Assembly (NCBI GenBank): GCA_018376855.1 | Contig: JAHAAN010000013.1 | Location: forward strand, 1-22,259 | DNA from: Clostridiales bacterium | Lineage (GTDB): Bacteria > Bacillota > Clostridia > Christensenellales > QALW01 | Direction of reading: 5' to 3' | DNA: 22,259 bases | Part shown: piece after piece, positions 15,385-22,259 of the stretch | How positions within the stretch are numbered: position 1 is the first letter of the stretch | Layout of the letters: each line of letters starts with the position of its first letter | Program-made: the position numbers and the translations under genes | The notes under the pieces: model-generated | Seen by the model: the letters and a program-made list of their open reading frames with translations, nothing else | Told to the model about the DNA's origin: nothing | Database searches by the model: none

Positions 15385-16035
15385 ATGGGCAATCAAACGC
15401 AGGATTCAAGAATACTAAAGAGAAGAATCGTTGCATATGGAGCGATGGGGGCAGCGGCAGCGCTGCTGATCGTGGTGATTATTCTCATTATCAGTGCGTT
15501 CGGGAAGCCCGCATCGCCATCGAGTTCACCGACGCCGCCGGCAACCGGCACGCAGCAGGCGACGCTTGAGCCGACAGACGTGCCGACTGAGACGCCTACC
15601 GACCCACCGACGGTTCCGCCGGTTACGGAAACAAAGATGTATGTTAAGATCAACAGCGGCAGCATCAATCTGCGCGAGGGGCAGAGTGCGGACACGACTA
15701 AGCTTGCCGAGATTGCGAAGGGCGAGATCGTAACAGTGCTGCTGTATGCCGAGGGGGCGGACAGCTGGTCGCAGATCAGCTACGGCGATAAGACGGGCTA
15801 TGTTAAGACAAGCTTTCTTGCGGAGCTTCCGCGTTCGCTCGATGCGGCGGTGAATGTGGAGCAGAGTATGAATCTGCGCGCCGAAGCGAATACGACCAGT
15901 TCTGTTGTAGCAACGCTTACGCCCAACGCTAGGGTAACGATCACGCAGTTTACCAATGACGAATGGGTTAAGGTTGTAACAGAGGACGGAAAAGTGGGCT
16001 ACTGCAAATTGAGATATTTGAAAGACGTGGCGTAA
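15385..16035 (+). CDS. Membrane-anchored protein with two bacterial SH3 domains
   Basis: This 216-residue protein starts MGNQTQDSRILKRR, a basic cytoplasmic tail, followed by one transmembrane helix (about 17-40) and a Pro/Thr/Ser-rich linker (about 43-80) of the kind that spans cell wall. Two SH3b repeats follow: the first around SINLREGQSADTTKLAEI...TGYVKTSFL (about 85-145), the second around SMNLRAEANTTSSVVATL...VGYCKLRYL (about 150-212). Such domains usually bind peptidoglycan or peptide ligands outside the membrane. No catalytic domain is attached. The ATG at 15385 is preceded by GGTGGAG; an in-frame TTG at 15373 would add four residues. Its own promoter and terminator make it monocistronic. 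The role is probably in the cell envelope, perhaps as a sensor or anchor; the exact function is unknown. Confidence 0.9.
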   Translation: MGNQTQDSRILKRRIVAYGAMGAAAALLIVVIILIISAFGKPASPSSSPTPPATGTQQATLEPTDVPTETPTDPPTVPPVTETKMYVKINSGSINLREGQSADTTKLAEIAKGEIVTVLLYAEGADSWSQISYGDKTGYVKTSFLAELPRSLDAAVNVEQSMNLRAEANTTSSVVATLTPNARVTITQFTNDEWVKVVTEDGKVGYCKLRYLKDVA

Positions 16036-16044
16036 TATACTTGA

Positions 16045-16081
16045 AAAAGCTCCGCACGGAAGATCTCCGTGCGGCTTTTTT
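16045..16081 (+). terminator. Rho-independent terminator of the SH3-domain gene
   Basis: CCGCACGGA (16052-16060) pairs exactly with TCCGTGCGG (16066-16074) around AGATC; the flanking AAAAGC pairs with the CTTTTTT run (one bulged T). It lies about 10 bases after the stop codon. Confidence 0.93.
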
Positions 16082-16236
16082 GTAAGAGGAGATCACCGGC
16101 AGAATGCAGGTTCGTTCGATAAGGGGAACCCAGGCCAAGCGGTACAGGTCGGCGGTCTCAAGATTTCCGAAAATTGAATATTCTTTAAAGTTTGTGATGA
16201 TTTGCTGAAAAATGAGCAGAAAATGCGGTCATGGTC

Positions 16237-16265
16237 TTTACATAAGCGGCTTTTATAAGTATAAT
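16237..16265 (+). promoter_or_regulatory. Sigma-A promoter of dnaB
   Basis: TTTACA (16237-16242), a 17-base spacer, then TATAAT (16260-16265): eleven of twelve consensus bases. Predicted start is near 16272, 45 bases before the dnaB ATG. An inverted repeat ATAATA-AG-TATTAT overlaps the -10. The preceding bases 16082-16236 show no gene. Confidence 0.85.
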
Positions 16266-16316
16266 AAGTATTATTGTATTATGCGGAGTTCATGTGCGTA
16301 AACAGGGGGGAAGAGC

Positions 16317-17651
16317 ATGGAAGGACAGATCGCACAGATATTGCCCAACGATATTGAAGCGGAACGTTCCTGTTTGGGCTGCATATTGATTTCCAACGAC
16401 TGCATCGGTGCGGTGCTGGAGAGAATTAAGAGCAAGGAGTATTTTTACCGCCCGAACCATCAGGAGATTTTTGAGGCGATCCGTGTTCTGAATGTTGCCG
16501 GTACGCCGGTGGATATCATTACGCTGATGAATGAGCTGGTGCGCAGAGGCACGCTGGAGGTCGTGGGAGGCGCCGCGTATTTGACGGATCTTTCTGCGGC
16601 GATTCCGAGCGTGGCGAATCTAAGCTATTATGTTGAGATTATTGTTGAGAAGTACAAGCTTCGCCGGCTGATTGCCGTTTCCACGCAAACCACGCAGGAT
16701 AGCTACGAGGCCGTGCTTGAGGCGAAGGATATTATCGAGGCAAATGAGAAGCAGATCTTTGACATTGCAATGAACAATGAGGTTTCGGCGCTGATGCCTA
16801 TTCGGGATGTGCTGCCCTCTATTTATGAAAAGATCGACGAGTATTTTCTGACGCGCGGGCGCGTGCAGGGCGTGCCTACAGGCTTTAAAGAGCTGGATAA
16901 AATGATCGGCGGCTTTCAGCCCGCACAGCTGATTATTATTGCGTGCAGACCTTCTATGGGAAAATCCTCGTTTGCGCATAATGTTGCGGCGTATGTTGGC
17001 TTGGCGCAAAAATCCGCTGTGGCGATTTTTACGCTGGAGATGAGCAAGCAGGAAGTGGCCATGCGCATTATCAGCTCCGAGGCGGGTGTGGATTCCAACC
17101 GCATCAAAGCGGGGGAAATTAACGAGGAGGAGTTTGAGAGCCTGAGCAGCATCATGTCGGAGCTGGAAGGCGCGCCGATCTATATTGACGATACGCCGGC
17201 GATCTCCATTGCCGAAGTGCGCAGCAAATGCCGCCGTATCAAGGATTTAAAACTAATTATTATTGACTACCTGACGCTTATGAGCACACCGGGCAAAAGC
17301 GATAACCGGCAGAATGAGGTCAGCGAGCTTTCGCGCCAGCTCAAGGCGCTTTCACGCACCTTGAACGTGCCGATCATTGCGCTTGCGCAGCTTAACCGTG
17401 CCAATGCGGATAGGAAGGGGCATCGCCCGCAGCTTTCGGATTTGCGCGAGTCGGGCGCTATTGAGCAGGACGCCGATATCGTGATGTTCATTCACCGCCC
17501 CGGCTATTACATGGACGATGAAGAGGCGGATAAGACTTTGGCGGAGATCATTGTGGCCAAGCAGCGCAACGGCGCTGTGGGCAAGGTGGATCTGACATGG
17601 AAGGCGGAGCAGACACGCTTTTTGGACCGTTCCTATCGGCAGGAACCGTAA
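16317..17651 (+). CDS. dnaB: Replicative DNA helicase DnaB
   Basis: This is the hexameric helicase that unwinds DNA at the replication fork (DnaB of most bacteria, called DnaC in B. subtilis). The 444-residue protein has the N-terminal primase-interacting domain (about 10-115, with the usual opening PNDIEAERSCLGCIL), a linker, then a RecA-like motor. The motor shows Walker A RPSMGKSS (Lys216), EMSK, Walker B IIIDYLTLM (Asp317), ALAQLNR, and the arginine-finger region SDLRESGAIEQDAD with KQRNG near the end. The Walker B strand carries Thr320 where most DnaB proteins have Gln. It has no intein. The ATG at 16317 follows a GGGGGGAAGAG site, and the promoter lies just upstream. It lies next to an ABC operon rather than rplI, its common clostridial neighbour. 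Identification is secure. Confidence 0.97.
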   Translation: MEGQIAQILPNDIEAERSCLGCILISNDCIGAVLERIKSKEYFYRPNHQEIFEAIRVLNVAGTPVDIITLMNELVRRGTLEVVGGAAYLTDLSAAIPSVANLSYYVEIIVEKYKLRRLIAVSTQTTQDSYEAVLEAKDIIEANEKQIFDIAMNNEVSALMPIRDVLPSIYEKIDEYFLTRGRVQGVPTGFKELDKMIGGFQPAQLIIIACRPSMGKSSFAHNVAAYVGLAQKSAVAIFTLEMSKQEVAMRIISSEAGVDSNRIKAGEINEEEFESLSSIMSELEGAPIYIDDTPAISIAEVRSKCRRIKDLKLIIIDYLTLMSTPGKSDNRQNEVSELSRQLKALSRTLNVPIIALAQLNRANADRKGHRPQLSDLRESGAIEQDADIVMFIHRPGYYMDDEEADKTLAEIIVAKQRNGAVGKVDLTWKAEQTRFLDRSYRQEP

Positions 17652-17661
17652 TGCAGGCAGC

Positions 17662-17678
17662 AGGCGGCGGAGCCGCTT
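17662..17678 (+). terminator. Short GC stem-loop between dnaB and the ABC operon
   Basis: AGGCGGC (17662-17668) pairs with GCCGCTT (17672-17678), including one wobble pair, around a GGA loop. Only three T follow, so it would at most attenuate. I saw no good promoter between dnaB and 17715, so read-through into the ABC operon is possible. Confidence 0.35.
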
Positions 17679-17714
17679 TGATAGGATAAAGCAACAGACA
17701 CAAGGAGGAGCAAT

Positions 17715-18662
17715 ATGATAGAGATACAAAATCTTACCAAGCGCTACGGCAATAAGGTGGCCGTGAACAACATAAGCTTTACGGTCAACAGCGGTGAGAT
17801 TGTGGGCTTTTTGGGCCGGAACGGCGCAGGGAAAAGCACGACCATGAACATGCTCACGGGCTACATTTCATCCACGGCCGGAACGGCGAAGGTGGAGGGC
17901 TACGACATTTTGGAGCAGCCGATGGAGGTGAAGAAGCGCATCGGCTATTTGCCTGAGCAGCCCCCGCTTTATATGGATATGACGGTGGACGAATATCTGA
18001 ATTTTGTGGCAGAGCTTAAGGGCGTGCAGAAGAAAAACCGTAAGGAGCATTTGGATGAGGTCAAGGAAACGGTGCATATCACGGATGTGCGGCACCGCAT
18101 CGTGGGCAATCTTTCCAAGGGCTATAAGCAGCGCGTGGGGCTTGCGCAGGCGTTAGTGAATAATCCGCCGGTTTTGATTTTGGATGAACCAACGGTGGGG
18201 CTTGATCCCAACCAGATCATTGAGATCCGCAGGCTTATCAAAACGCTTGGGAAAAAGCATACGGTGATCCTTTCTTCGCACATTCTGCCGGAGGTGGCGG
18301 ATGTTTGCGAAAAAGTGGTTATTATCGACCGCGGAAACATTGTGGCGCAGGATACCTTGGCCAATCTGCAAAGCGGGCTGGGCAGCAGCACGACGCTTTG
18401 CGTGCGCATTGCGGGCGGAGAAAGCAAGGCGCTGCGGATGTGCAGGGAGCTTGAGGGCGTGGTCAGCGCGGAGTCGCTGGGCGTTCGCGAGAGCGACACG
18501 GTGGACATTTTGATTACAACGCGCAAGGACACGGATATTCGCCGCGTGCTGTTTAACACCGCGGCAAAGGCTGGTATGCCGATCTTGCTGTGCCGCTATA
18601 TGGATATTACGCTGGAGGATATCTTCCTGCAGCTGACAGGTTCGGATCGGGACGAGCGGTAA
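17715..18662 (+). CDS. ABC transporter ATP-binding protein (GldA-like)
   Basis: This 315-residue ABC ATPase has a Walker A GRNGAGKST (34-42), Q-loop in YLPEQPPLY (Gln82), signature LSKGYKQR (133-140, in place of LSGGQ), Walker B VLILDEPT (153-160), D-loop VGLDP and an H-loop histidine in ILSSHIL. After the ATPase core comes an additional C-terminal domain of about 90 residues (from about 225), as in the DrrA/CcmA/GldA group that energises ABC-2 type permeases. It powers the permease encoded next. The ATG at 17715 has a very strong AAGGAGGAG site. It is first of four genes spaced by 29, 3 and -4 bases, which are almost certainly one operon. The cargo is unknown. Confidence 0.94.
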   Translation: MIEIQNLTKRYGNKVAVNNISFTVNSGEIVGFLGRNGAGKSTTMNMLTGYISSTAGTAKVEGYDILEQPMEVKKRIGYLPEQPPLYMDMTVDEYLNFVAELKGVQKKNRKEHLDEVKETVHITDVRHRIVGNLSKGYKQRVGLAQALVNNPPVLILDEPTVGLDPNQIIEIRRLIKTLGKKHTVILSSHILPEVADVCEKVVIIDRGNIVAQDTLANLQSGLGSSTTLCVRIAGGESKALRMCRELEGVVSAESLGVRESDTVDILITTRKDTDIRRVLFNTAAKAGMPILLCRYMDITLEDIFLQLTGSDRDER

Positions 18663-18691
18663 TGCGTCAAAAAGAAAGGTAGAGAAAAGAT

Positions 18692-19402
18692 ATGAAGGCT
18701 ATATGGAGCAAGGAATTGAAAAATTATTTCTATTCGCCGATCGGGTATGCGTTTATCGGGATCTTTATGCTGGTGCTCGGCATTTTGTTTCTGACAACGA
18801 ATATCAGTGCGGGCACGGCGGATTTTGCCGCGACGATGCATACGATGAGCACTTTTTTTGTGTTTTTGCTGCCGCTGCTCACCATGCGTTCATTTGCGGA
18901 GGAGCGCAGGGCAAAGACGGATCAGCTGCTGCTGACCGCGCCTGTTTCAATCACGAAAACAGTGCTGGGTAAGTTTTTTGCCTGCATGACGGTGCTTGCG
19001 GCCGCGCTGTTAGTAAGCCTTGTTTATCCGCTGATTCTGGCGATTTTAGGCTCTCCCAGCGCCGGCGAGATTTTTTCCTCTTACATCGGGTTTTTCCTTA
19101 TGGGGGCTGCGGGTATGGCGCTCGGGATTCTGATTTCGGCGGCCACGCAGAGTCAGGTGGTTGCGGCGGTTGCGACCTTCGGCGTGTATTTTGTGCTGCT
19201 GATGGGATCCACGGCGATCTCGCTCATCAGCTCGTCATGGATCCGAAGCGTTTTGACGGCACTTTCGCTGTTTGACCGCATGGGCGATTTCACAACGGGG
19301 ATCTTGGGAATCTCCTCGGTTCTTTATTATGTTTCTTTCGCAGGCGTCTGCGTGTTTTTGACAGTTCAGCTCATAGAAAAAAGAAGATGGAGTGTGGCGT
19401 GA
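18692..19402 (+). CDS. ABC-2 type permease (GldF-like)
   Basis: This 236-residue membrane protein has six predicted helices: about 15-38, 50-70, 95-120, 130-155, 160-185 and 205-228. It begins MKAIWSKELKNYFYSPIGY, the start pattern of GldF-type ABC-2 subunits, and has the cytosolic segment TMRSFAEERRAKTDQLLLTAPVS after the second helix, a family hallmark. It is the membrane partner of the upstream ATPase, probably functioning as a dimer. The start has an AAAGAAAGG site about 13 bases upstream, moderate in strength. It is followed after 3 bases by the GldG-like gene. Whether it exports a substrate or acts in envelope remodelling is not shown by sequence. Confidence 0.92.
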   Translation: MKAIWSKELKNYFYSPIGYAFIGIFMLVLGILFLTTNISAGTADFAATMHTMSTFFVFLLPLLTMRSFAEERRAKTDQLLLTAPVSITKTVLGKFFACMTVLAAALLVSLVYPLILAILGSPSAGEIFSSYIGFFLMGAAGMALGILISAATQSQVVAAVATFGVYFVLLMGSTAISLISSSWIRSVLTALSLFDRMGDFTTGILGISSVLYYVSFAGVCVFLTVQLIEKRRWSVA

Positions 19403-19405
19403 TCC

Positions 19406-20962
19406 ATGAAAAACCAAACGAATAAAACAGGAAGCGGAAACGCTCCGCAGGCACGGGAGAGCAAGCCCGTAAAGGAATTAAATCAAAAACAGCCGCGCGT
19501 CAAGGGCGATGTGAAGAAGCGCCTGAAGTACGGCGGGTTTACAGGGCTTATGGCGGTGTTGGTGATTGCAGTGGTTGTGGCGCTCAACGTTGCGGTGAGC
19601 CTGCTTGAAACAAGCAGCGGACTGAAGCTGGATCTGACGTCCGGGCAGATGTATTCCATTTCGGCGCTGACGGAAAACCTGCTCAAAGGGCTGGATCAGG
19701 AGCTTACGGTTTATAGTTTTGCAGACGATTATAAGCAGGCGACGCTGGTGGAAAAAACACTGGAGCGCTATGCAGCCGCAGGCGGCAAGAATTTGGCGCT
19801 TAAGGTGGTGGATCCTGCAAAGGACGTTACGCTTCAGCGGAAGTTTTCCACAGAGTCTAAGACCGTGGCAAACGGCACCGTGGTTTTGACGAACCGGGAT
19901 GAATCGCTGTTCCGTGTAATCAATGCTTCCGATATGACCTATACGGATTCGGAAAAGAATATAACCTATTGGATCTTGGAGCAGAAGCTTACCAGCGCGC
20001 TGATGTTTTTAACGACGGATATCCAAACCAAGATTTATTATCTGACAGGGCACGGCGAATTGATTAACGATCCGAGTTATACGGACGCCACGGCGGCGCT
20101 TACGGCAAGGCTGGAGGAGGAAAACTATGCGGTCAGCACGATCGATCTGAGCATGAACGCCTCTGCGTTGGAAAAGGGCGATATTCTGATGGTGATTGGG
20201 CCGGCGAATGATCTGACGGAGGAGGAGCGCGATTTGCTGATTGCTTTCTTGGAGAATCATGGAAAGGCGCTGTTTTTCATGGATCCGATCGGAAACGGCA
20301 GGCTGAAGAATTTTGAAGCGGTGCTGGATCACTATATGATTAAAATGAAGCAGAGCGTCGTTTATGAGAACGACGGCGCGATGCATACGGAGCGCTCTAA
20401 TTTTGAGCTGGTTCCTTCGATGACAGAGCACGATATCACCAGTGCGCTTATCAGTGAAAAATATCCGGTGTATGTTAACGAATCCGCATATTTTGAGAGC
20501 TATGCCTACGATTCGGATATTATTACGGTCTCAACGCTTTTAAGTTCGTCTAACCGCAGTGTGGCTGTTCCGTTGGAGGATTTCGCGGCGGACGCCTATT
20601 TGAGCAAGCTTAACGATTATGAGAAAAAGTCGCTTGCCGTTGGTTTGGCGTATTTAGGAAAGGACGGCAACAGCACGCTTGCCGATGCGCAGACACGCTT
20701 TGTGGTGTTCGGCTCTTCCGAGATCGCAATGGGCAAGCGGCAGAGCAGCATCGGAAATGTGAATTTAATTAAAAACTGTGTAAACTGGGTGGATAACCGC
20801 TTGGATCAGCTGGCGATCAACGGGCCGCAGATCGATAGCTATGCGTTGAATATCTCCAACATGAACACGGTAACGGTGCTGGTAACGGTAGCGATTGTGA
20901 TTATTCCGCTTTTGATTCTGGGCGGCGGCGTGCTGATCTGGCTGAGGAGGAAGAATCTATGA
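19406..20962 (+). CDS. GldG-like ABC-associated extracytoplasmic protein
   Basis: This 518-residue protein has a basic cytoplasmic N-terminus of about 40 residues, a transmembrane helix (about 44-68), then LDLTSGQMYSIS (75-86), the beginning of a large extracytoplasmic region. That region contains KIYYLTGHGE (209-218) and LMVIGPANDLTEEE, both typical of GldG family proteins. A C-terminal helix (about 485-510) ends in RRKNL on the cytoplasmic side. In Flavobacterium the GldA/GldF/GldG proteins form an ABC complex linked to gliding. Here the same trio occurs in what looks like a clostridial genome, so gliding itself is unlikely. It starts three bases after the permease stop and shares an ATGA overlap with the next gene, a sign of coupled translation. 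Confidence 0.9.
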   Translation: MKNQTNKTGSGNAPQARESKPVKELNQKQPRVKGDVKKRLKYGGFTGLMAVLVIAVVVALNVAVSLLETSSGLKLDLTSGQMYSISALTENLLKGLDQELTVYSFADDYKQATLVEKTLERYAAAGGKNLALKVVDPAKDVTLQRKFSTESKTVANGTVVLTNRDESLFRVINASDMTYTDSEKNITYWILEQKLTSALMFLTTDIQTKIYYLTGHGELINDPSYTDATAALTARLEEENYAVSTIDLSMNASALEKGDILMVIGPANDLTEEERDLLIAFLENHGKALFFMDPIGNGRLKNFEAVLDHYMIKMKQSVVYENDGAMHTERSNFELVPSMTEHDITSALISEKYPVYVNESAYFESYAYDSDIITVSTLLSSSNRSVAVPLEDFAADAYLSKLNDYEKKSLAVGLAYLGKDGNSTLADAQTRFVVFGSSEIAMGKRQSSIGNVNLIKNCVNWVDNRLDQLAINGPQIDSYALNISNMNTVTVLVTVAIVIIPLLILGGGVLIWLRRKNL

Positions 20963-22259
20963 GCGATAAGCCGAAGAAGAGCAATACTACAGGAATGATT
21001 CTTGCATTGGCTGTTGCTACCGTGCTTTTGATTGTATTTGCTGTCGGCGCTTTCGCGCTGCAAAAAAGCGCGGATGAAAAAAAGCAGGAGGAGCAGAGCG
21101 GCACAGCGCTGATCGATGTTAAGGATACGGACATTTCCCGCGTTACCATTGAGAATCAGAAGGATACCTACAGCATTGTTCAAAACGGATATAAGGAAGG
21201 TATTCTTCAATGGAAGGTTGAAAATGAGGATAACGAGGATATAGATCAGTATTCGCTGAAGCTTGTTATTCAGCGCTGCGCAAGGCTGACGATCTCTCGT
21301 GATCTGGGCAGGATTGGAGAAGCGGATTTTGCCCAGTACGGCTTGGATAAGCCGACGGCTACGTTCAGCGTAACACTCGGCAGCGGCGTCAGAACGTTTG
21401 TGGTGGGGAGCCAGTATAACAGAGGGTATTATATGCTGGAAAAGGGCGTAAACCGCCTGTATACAGTGGCCGCTACGGTTGGAAGCTTTATGGCAACAGC
21501 CGTGGATGAATACAGAAATATGCCGGGCGTTGCCTTTGCCTCCGGCGATTTGGGGACGATTTATTTAAAGCGGCGCGGCAGAGCGGATGTGATGTTAGCT
21601 TATATCAATAATTATGATACCAGCGGTTTTTCATGGCAGCTGGTGCAGCCGATTACCTGCTATACGTCTTTGAGCAATATGAGCACCTATTTGGAGGAGC
21701 TGACCGCATTTAAGGCGCAGACCTATGTTGCGCCTGATCTGAGCGCCGGCAGGGAGGCGTATGGGTTTGACGACCCTTATGCGCAGGTAATTCTGTATCA
21801 CCTTTCTGAGGAAAAGGGAAGTCAGACGATCTTGGTCGGAGATCCGATTGAGAATATGTCGGGCTATCGCTACTGTGTTTTTAAATCTAACAGCGAGGAG
21901 CTTGCTGATTGCAGGGTTTACGGCGTAAGCGAGACGGCGCTTGAGGTTTTTATGGTGGATGCGATTAACCTGATGGAGCGTCAGTTTATGCTGACGCACA
22001 TTGATAAGGTGGAGCAGATCGAACTGGAAATCCGCGGAAAAACGGAGACGGTGGAGGTTACCCGCAAGCCTATGCTGGATGACGACGGTGAGCAGATCGT
22101 TGATGCATCCGGCGAAAAGCAGTATGCTGTTTCCTTTATGCTTGACGGGGAAGAAATTAAAGAATCCGGCTTCCGTGCGTTTTATTCCAAGCTGATGAGC
22201 GCGGCAGGCTTTACCGGCTACCTGTGCCCCCTGTTTGGCGAGAGCACCCTGAATGTGGA
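20959..22259 (+). CDS. DUF4340 domain protein, 3' partial
   Basis: The ATG (20959-20961) overlaps the preceding TGA by four bases (ATGA) and is preceded by GAGGAGGAAG. The frame is open to the window's end: 433 complete codons, with no stop. A transmembrane helix (about residues 12-36) is followed by a charged linker (KSADEKKQEEQ). An extracytoplasmic region carries DUF4340-type repeats: residues of about 60-185 with YGLDKPTATFSV, FVVGSQYNRGYYML and LYTVAATV, and a further copy after about 270 (YGFDDPYAQVILY, ILVGDPIENMSGY). DUF4340 proteins are repeatedly found beside GldG-type ABC operons and are probably the extracytoplasmic partner. The molecular role is unknown. The remaining C-terminus lies beyond the right edge. 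Confidence 0.88.
   Translation, partial: MSDKPKKSNTTGMILALAVATVLLIVFAVGAFALQKSADEKKQEEQSGTALIDVKDTDISRVTIENQKDTYSIVQNGYKEGILQWKVENEDNEDIDQYSLKLVIQRCARLTISRDLGRIGEADFAQYGLDKPTATFSVTLGSGVRTFVVGSQYNRGYYMLEKGVNRLYTVAATVGSFMATAVDEYRNMPGVAFASGDLGTIYLKRRGRADVMLAYINNYDTSGFSWQLVQPITCYTSLSNMSTYLEELTAFKAQTYVAPDLSAGREAYGFDDPYAQVILYHLSEEKGSQTILVGDPIENMSGYRYCVFKSNSEELADCRVYGVSETALEVFMVDAINLMERQFMLTHIDKVEQIELEIRGKTETVEVTRKPMLDDDGEQIVDASGEKQYAVSFMLDGEEIKESGFRAFYSKLMSAAGFTGYLCPLFGESTLNV

Overview
The window reads as a chromosomal segment of a Bacillota bacterium, most likely class Clostridia. The evidence is strong AGGAGG-type ribosome binding sites, near-consensus sigma-A promoters (TTGACA-17-TATAAT before rny), GTG and TTG starts, RNase Y, and a low-complexity YhgE/Pip-like heptad-repeat protein. 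The main backbone is of moderate GC (57% in the sample line 4981-5040) with frequent GCG/CTG codons, which suggests a gut-type clostridial lineage; this placement is an inference. I see no tRNA, rRNA, CRISPR array, insertion sequence or prophage gene.

Layout. 1-1860 is the 3' part of a heptad-repeat surface protein ending in a clear terminator. 1941-2425 is non-coding and holds a GC-rich inverted repeat. 2426-4118 is the only minus-strand block: an AT-richer three-gene operon (small two-helix membrane protein, TetR-type regulator, multi-pass membrane protein) with its own promoter and an inverted repeat that could be its operator. From 4387 onward everything is on the plus strand: typA/bipA with an AI-2E-family permease; an aspartate aminotransferase followed by a LeuA-like acyl-CoA lyase-type synthase that may be a Re-citrate synthase; a small P-loop protein with threonine synthase; rny (RNase Y); an M19 dipeptidase; a membrane-anchored double SH3 protein; dnaB; and a four-gene ABC system (ATPase, ABC-2 permease, GldG-like protein, DUF4340 protein) that runs off the right edge.

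How they work together. Aspartate aminotransferase and the citrate/isopropylmalate-type synthase form a likely two-gene carbon-nitrogen unit around oxaloacetate, 2-oxoglutarate and glutamate. Threonine synthase adds amino-acid biosynthesis downstream of aspartate. typA, rny and dnaB are core translation, RNA-decay and replication functions, each with its own promoter. The ABC/GldG/DUF4340 operon resembles the GldA-GldF-GldG module of gliding bacteria but sits in a clostridial context where its cargo is unknown. It is the best candidate here for a poorly described system. The TetR cassette looks like acquired cargo.
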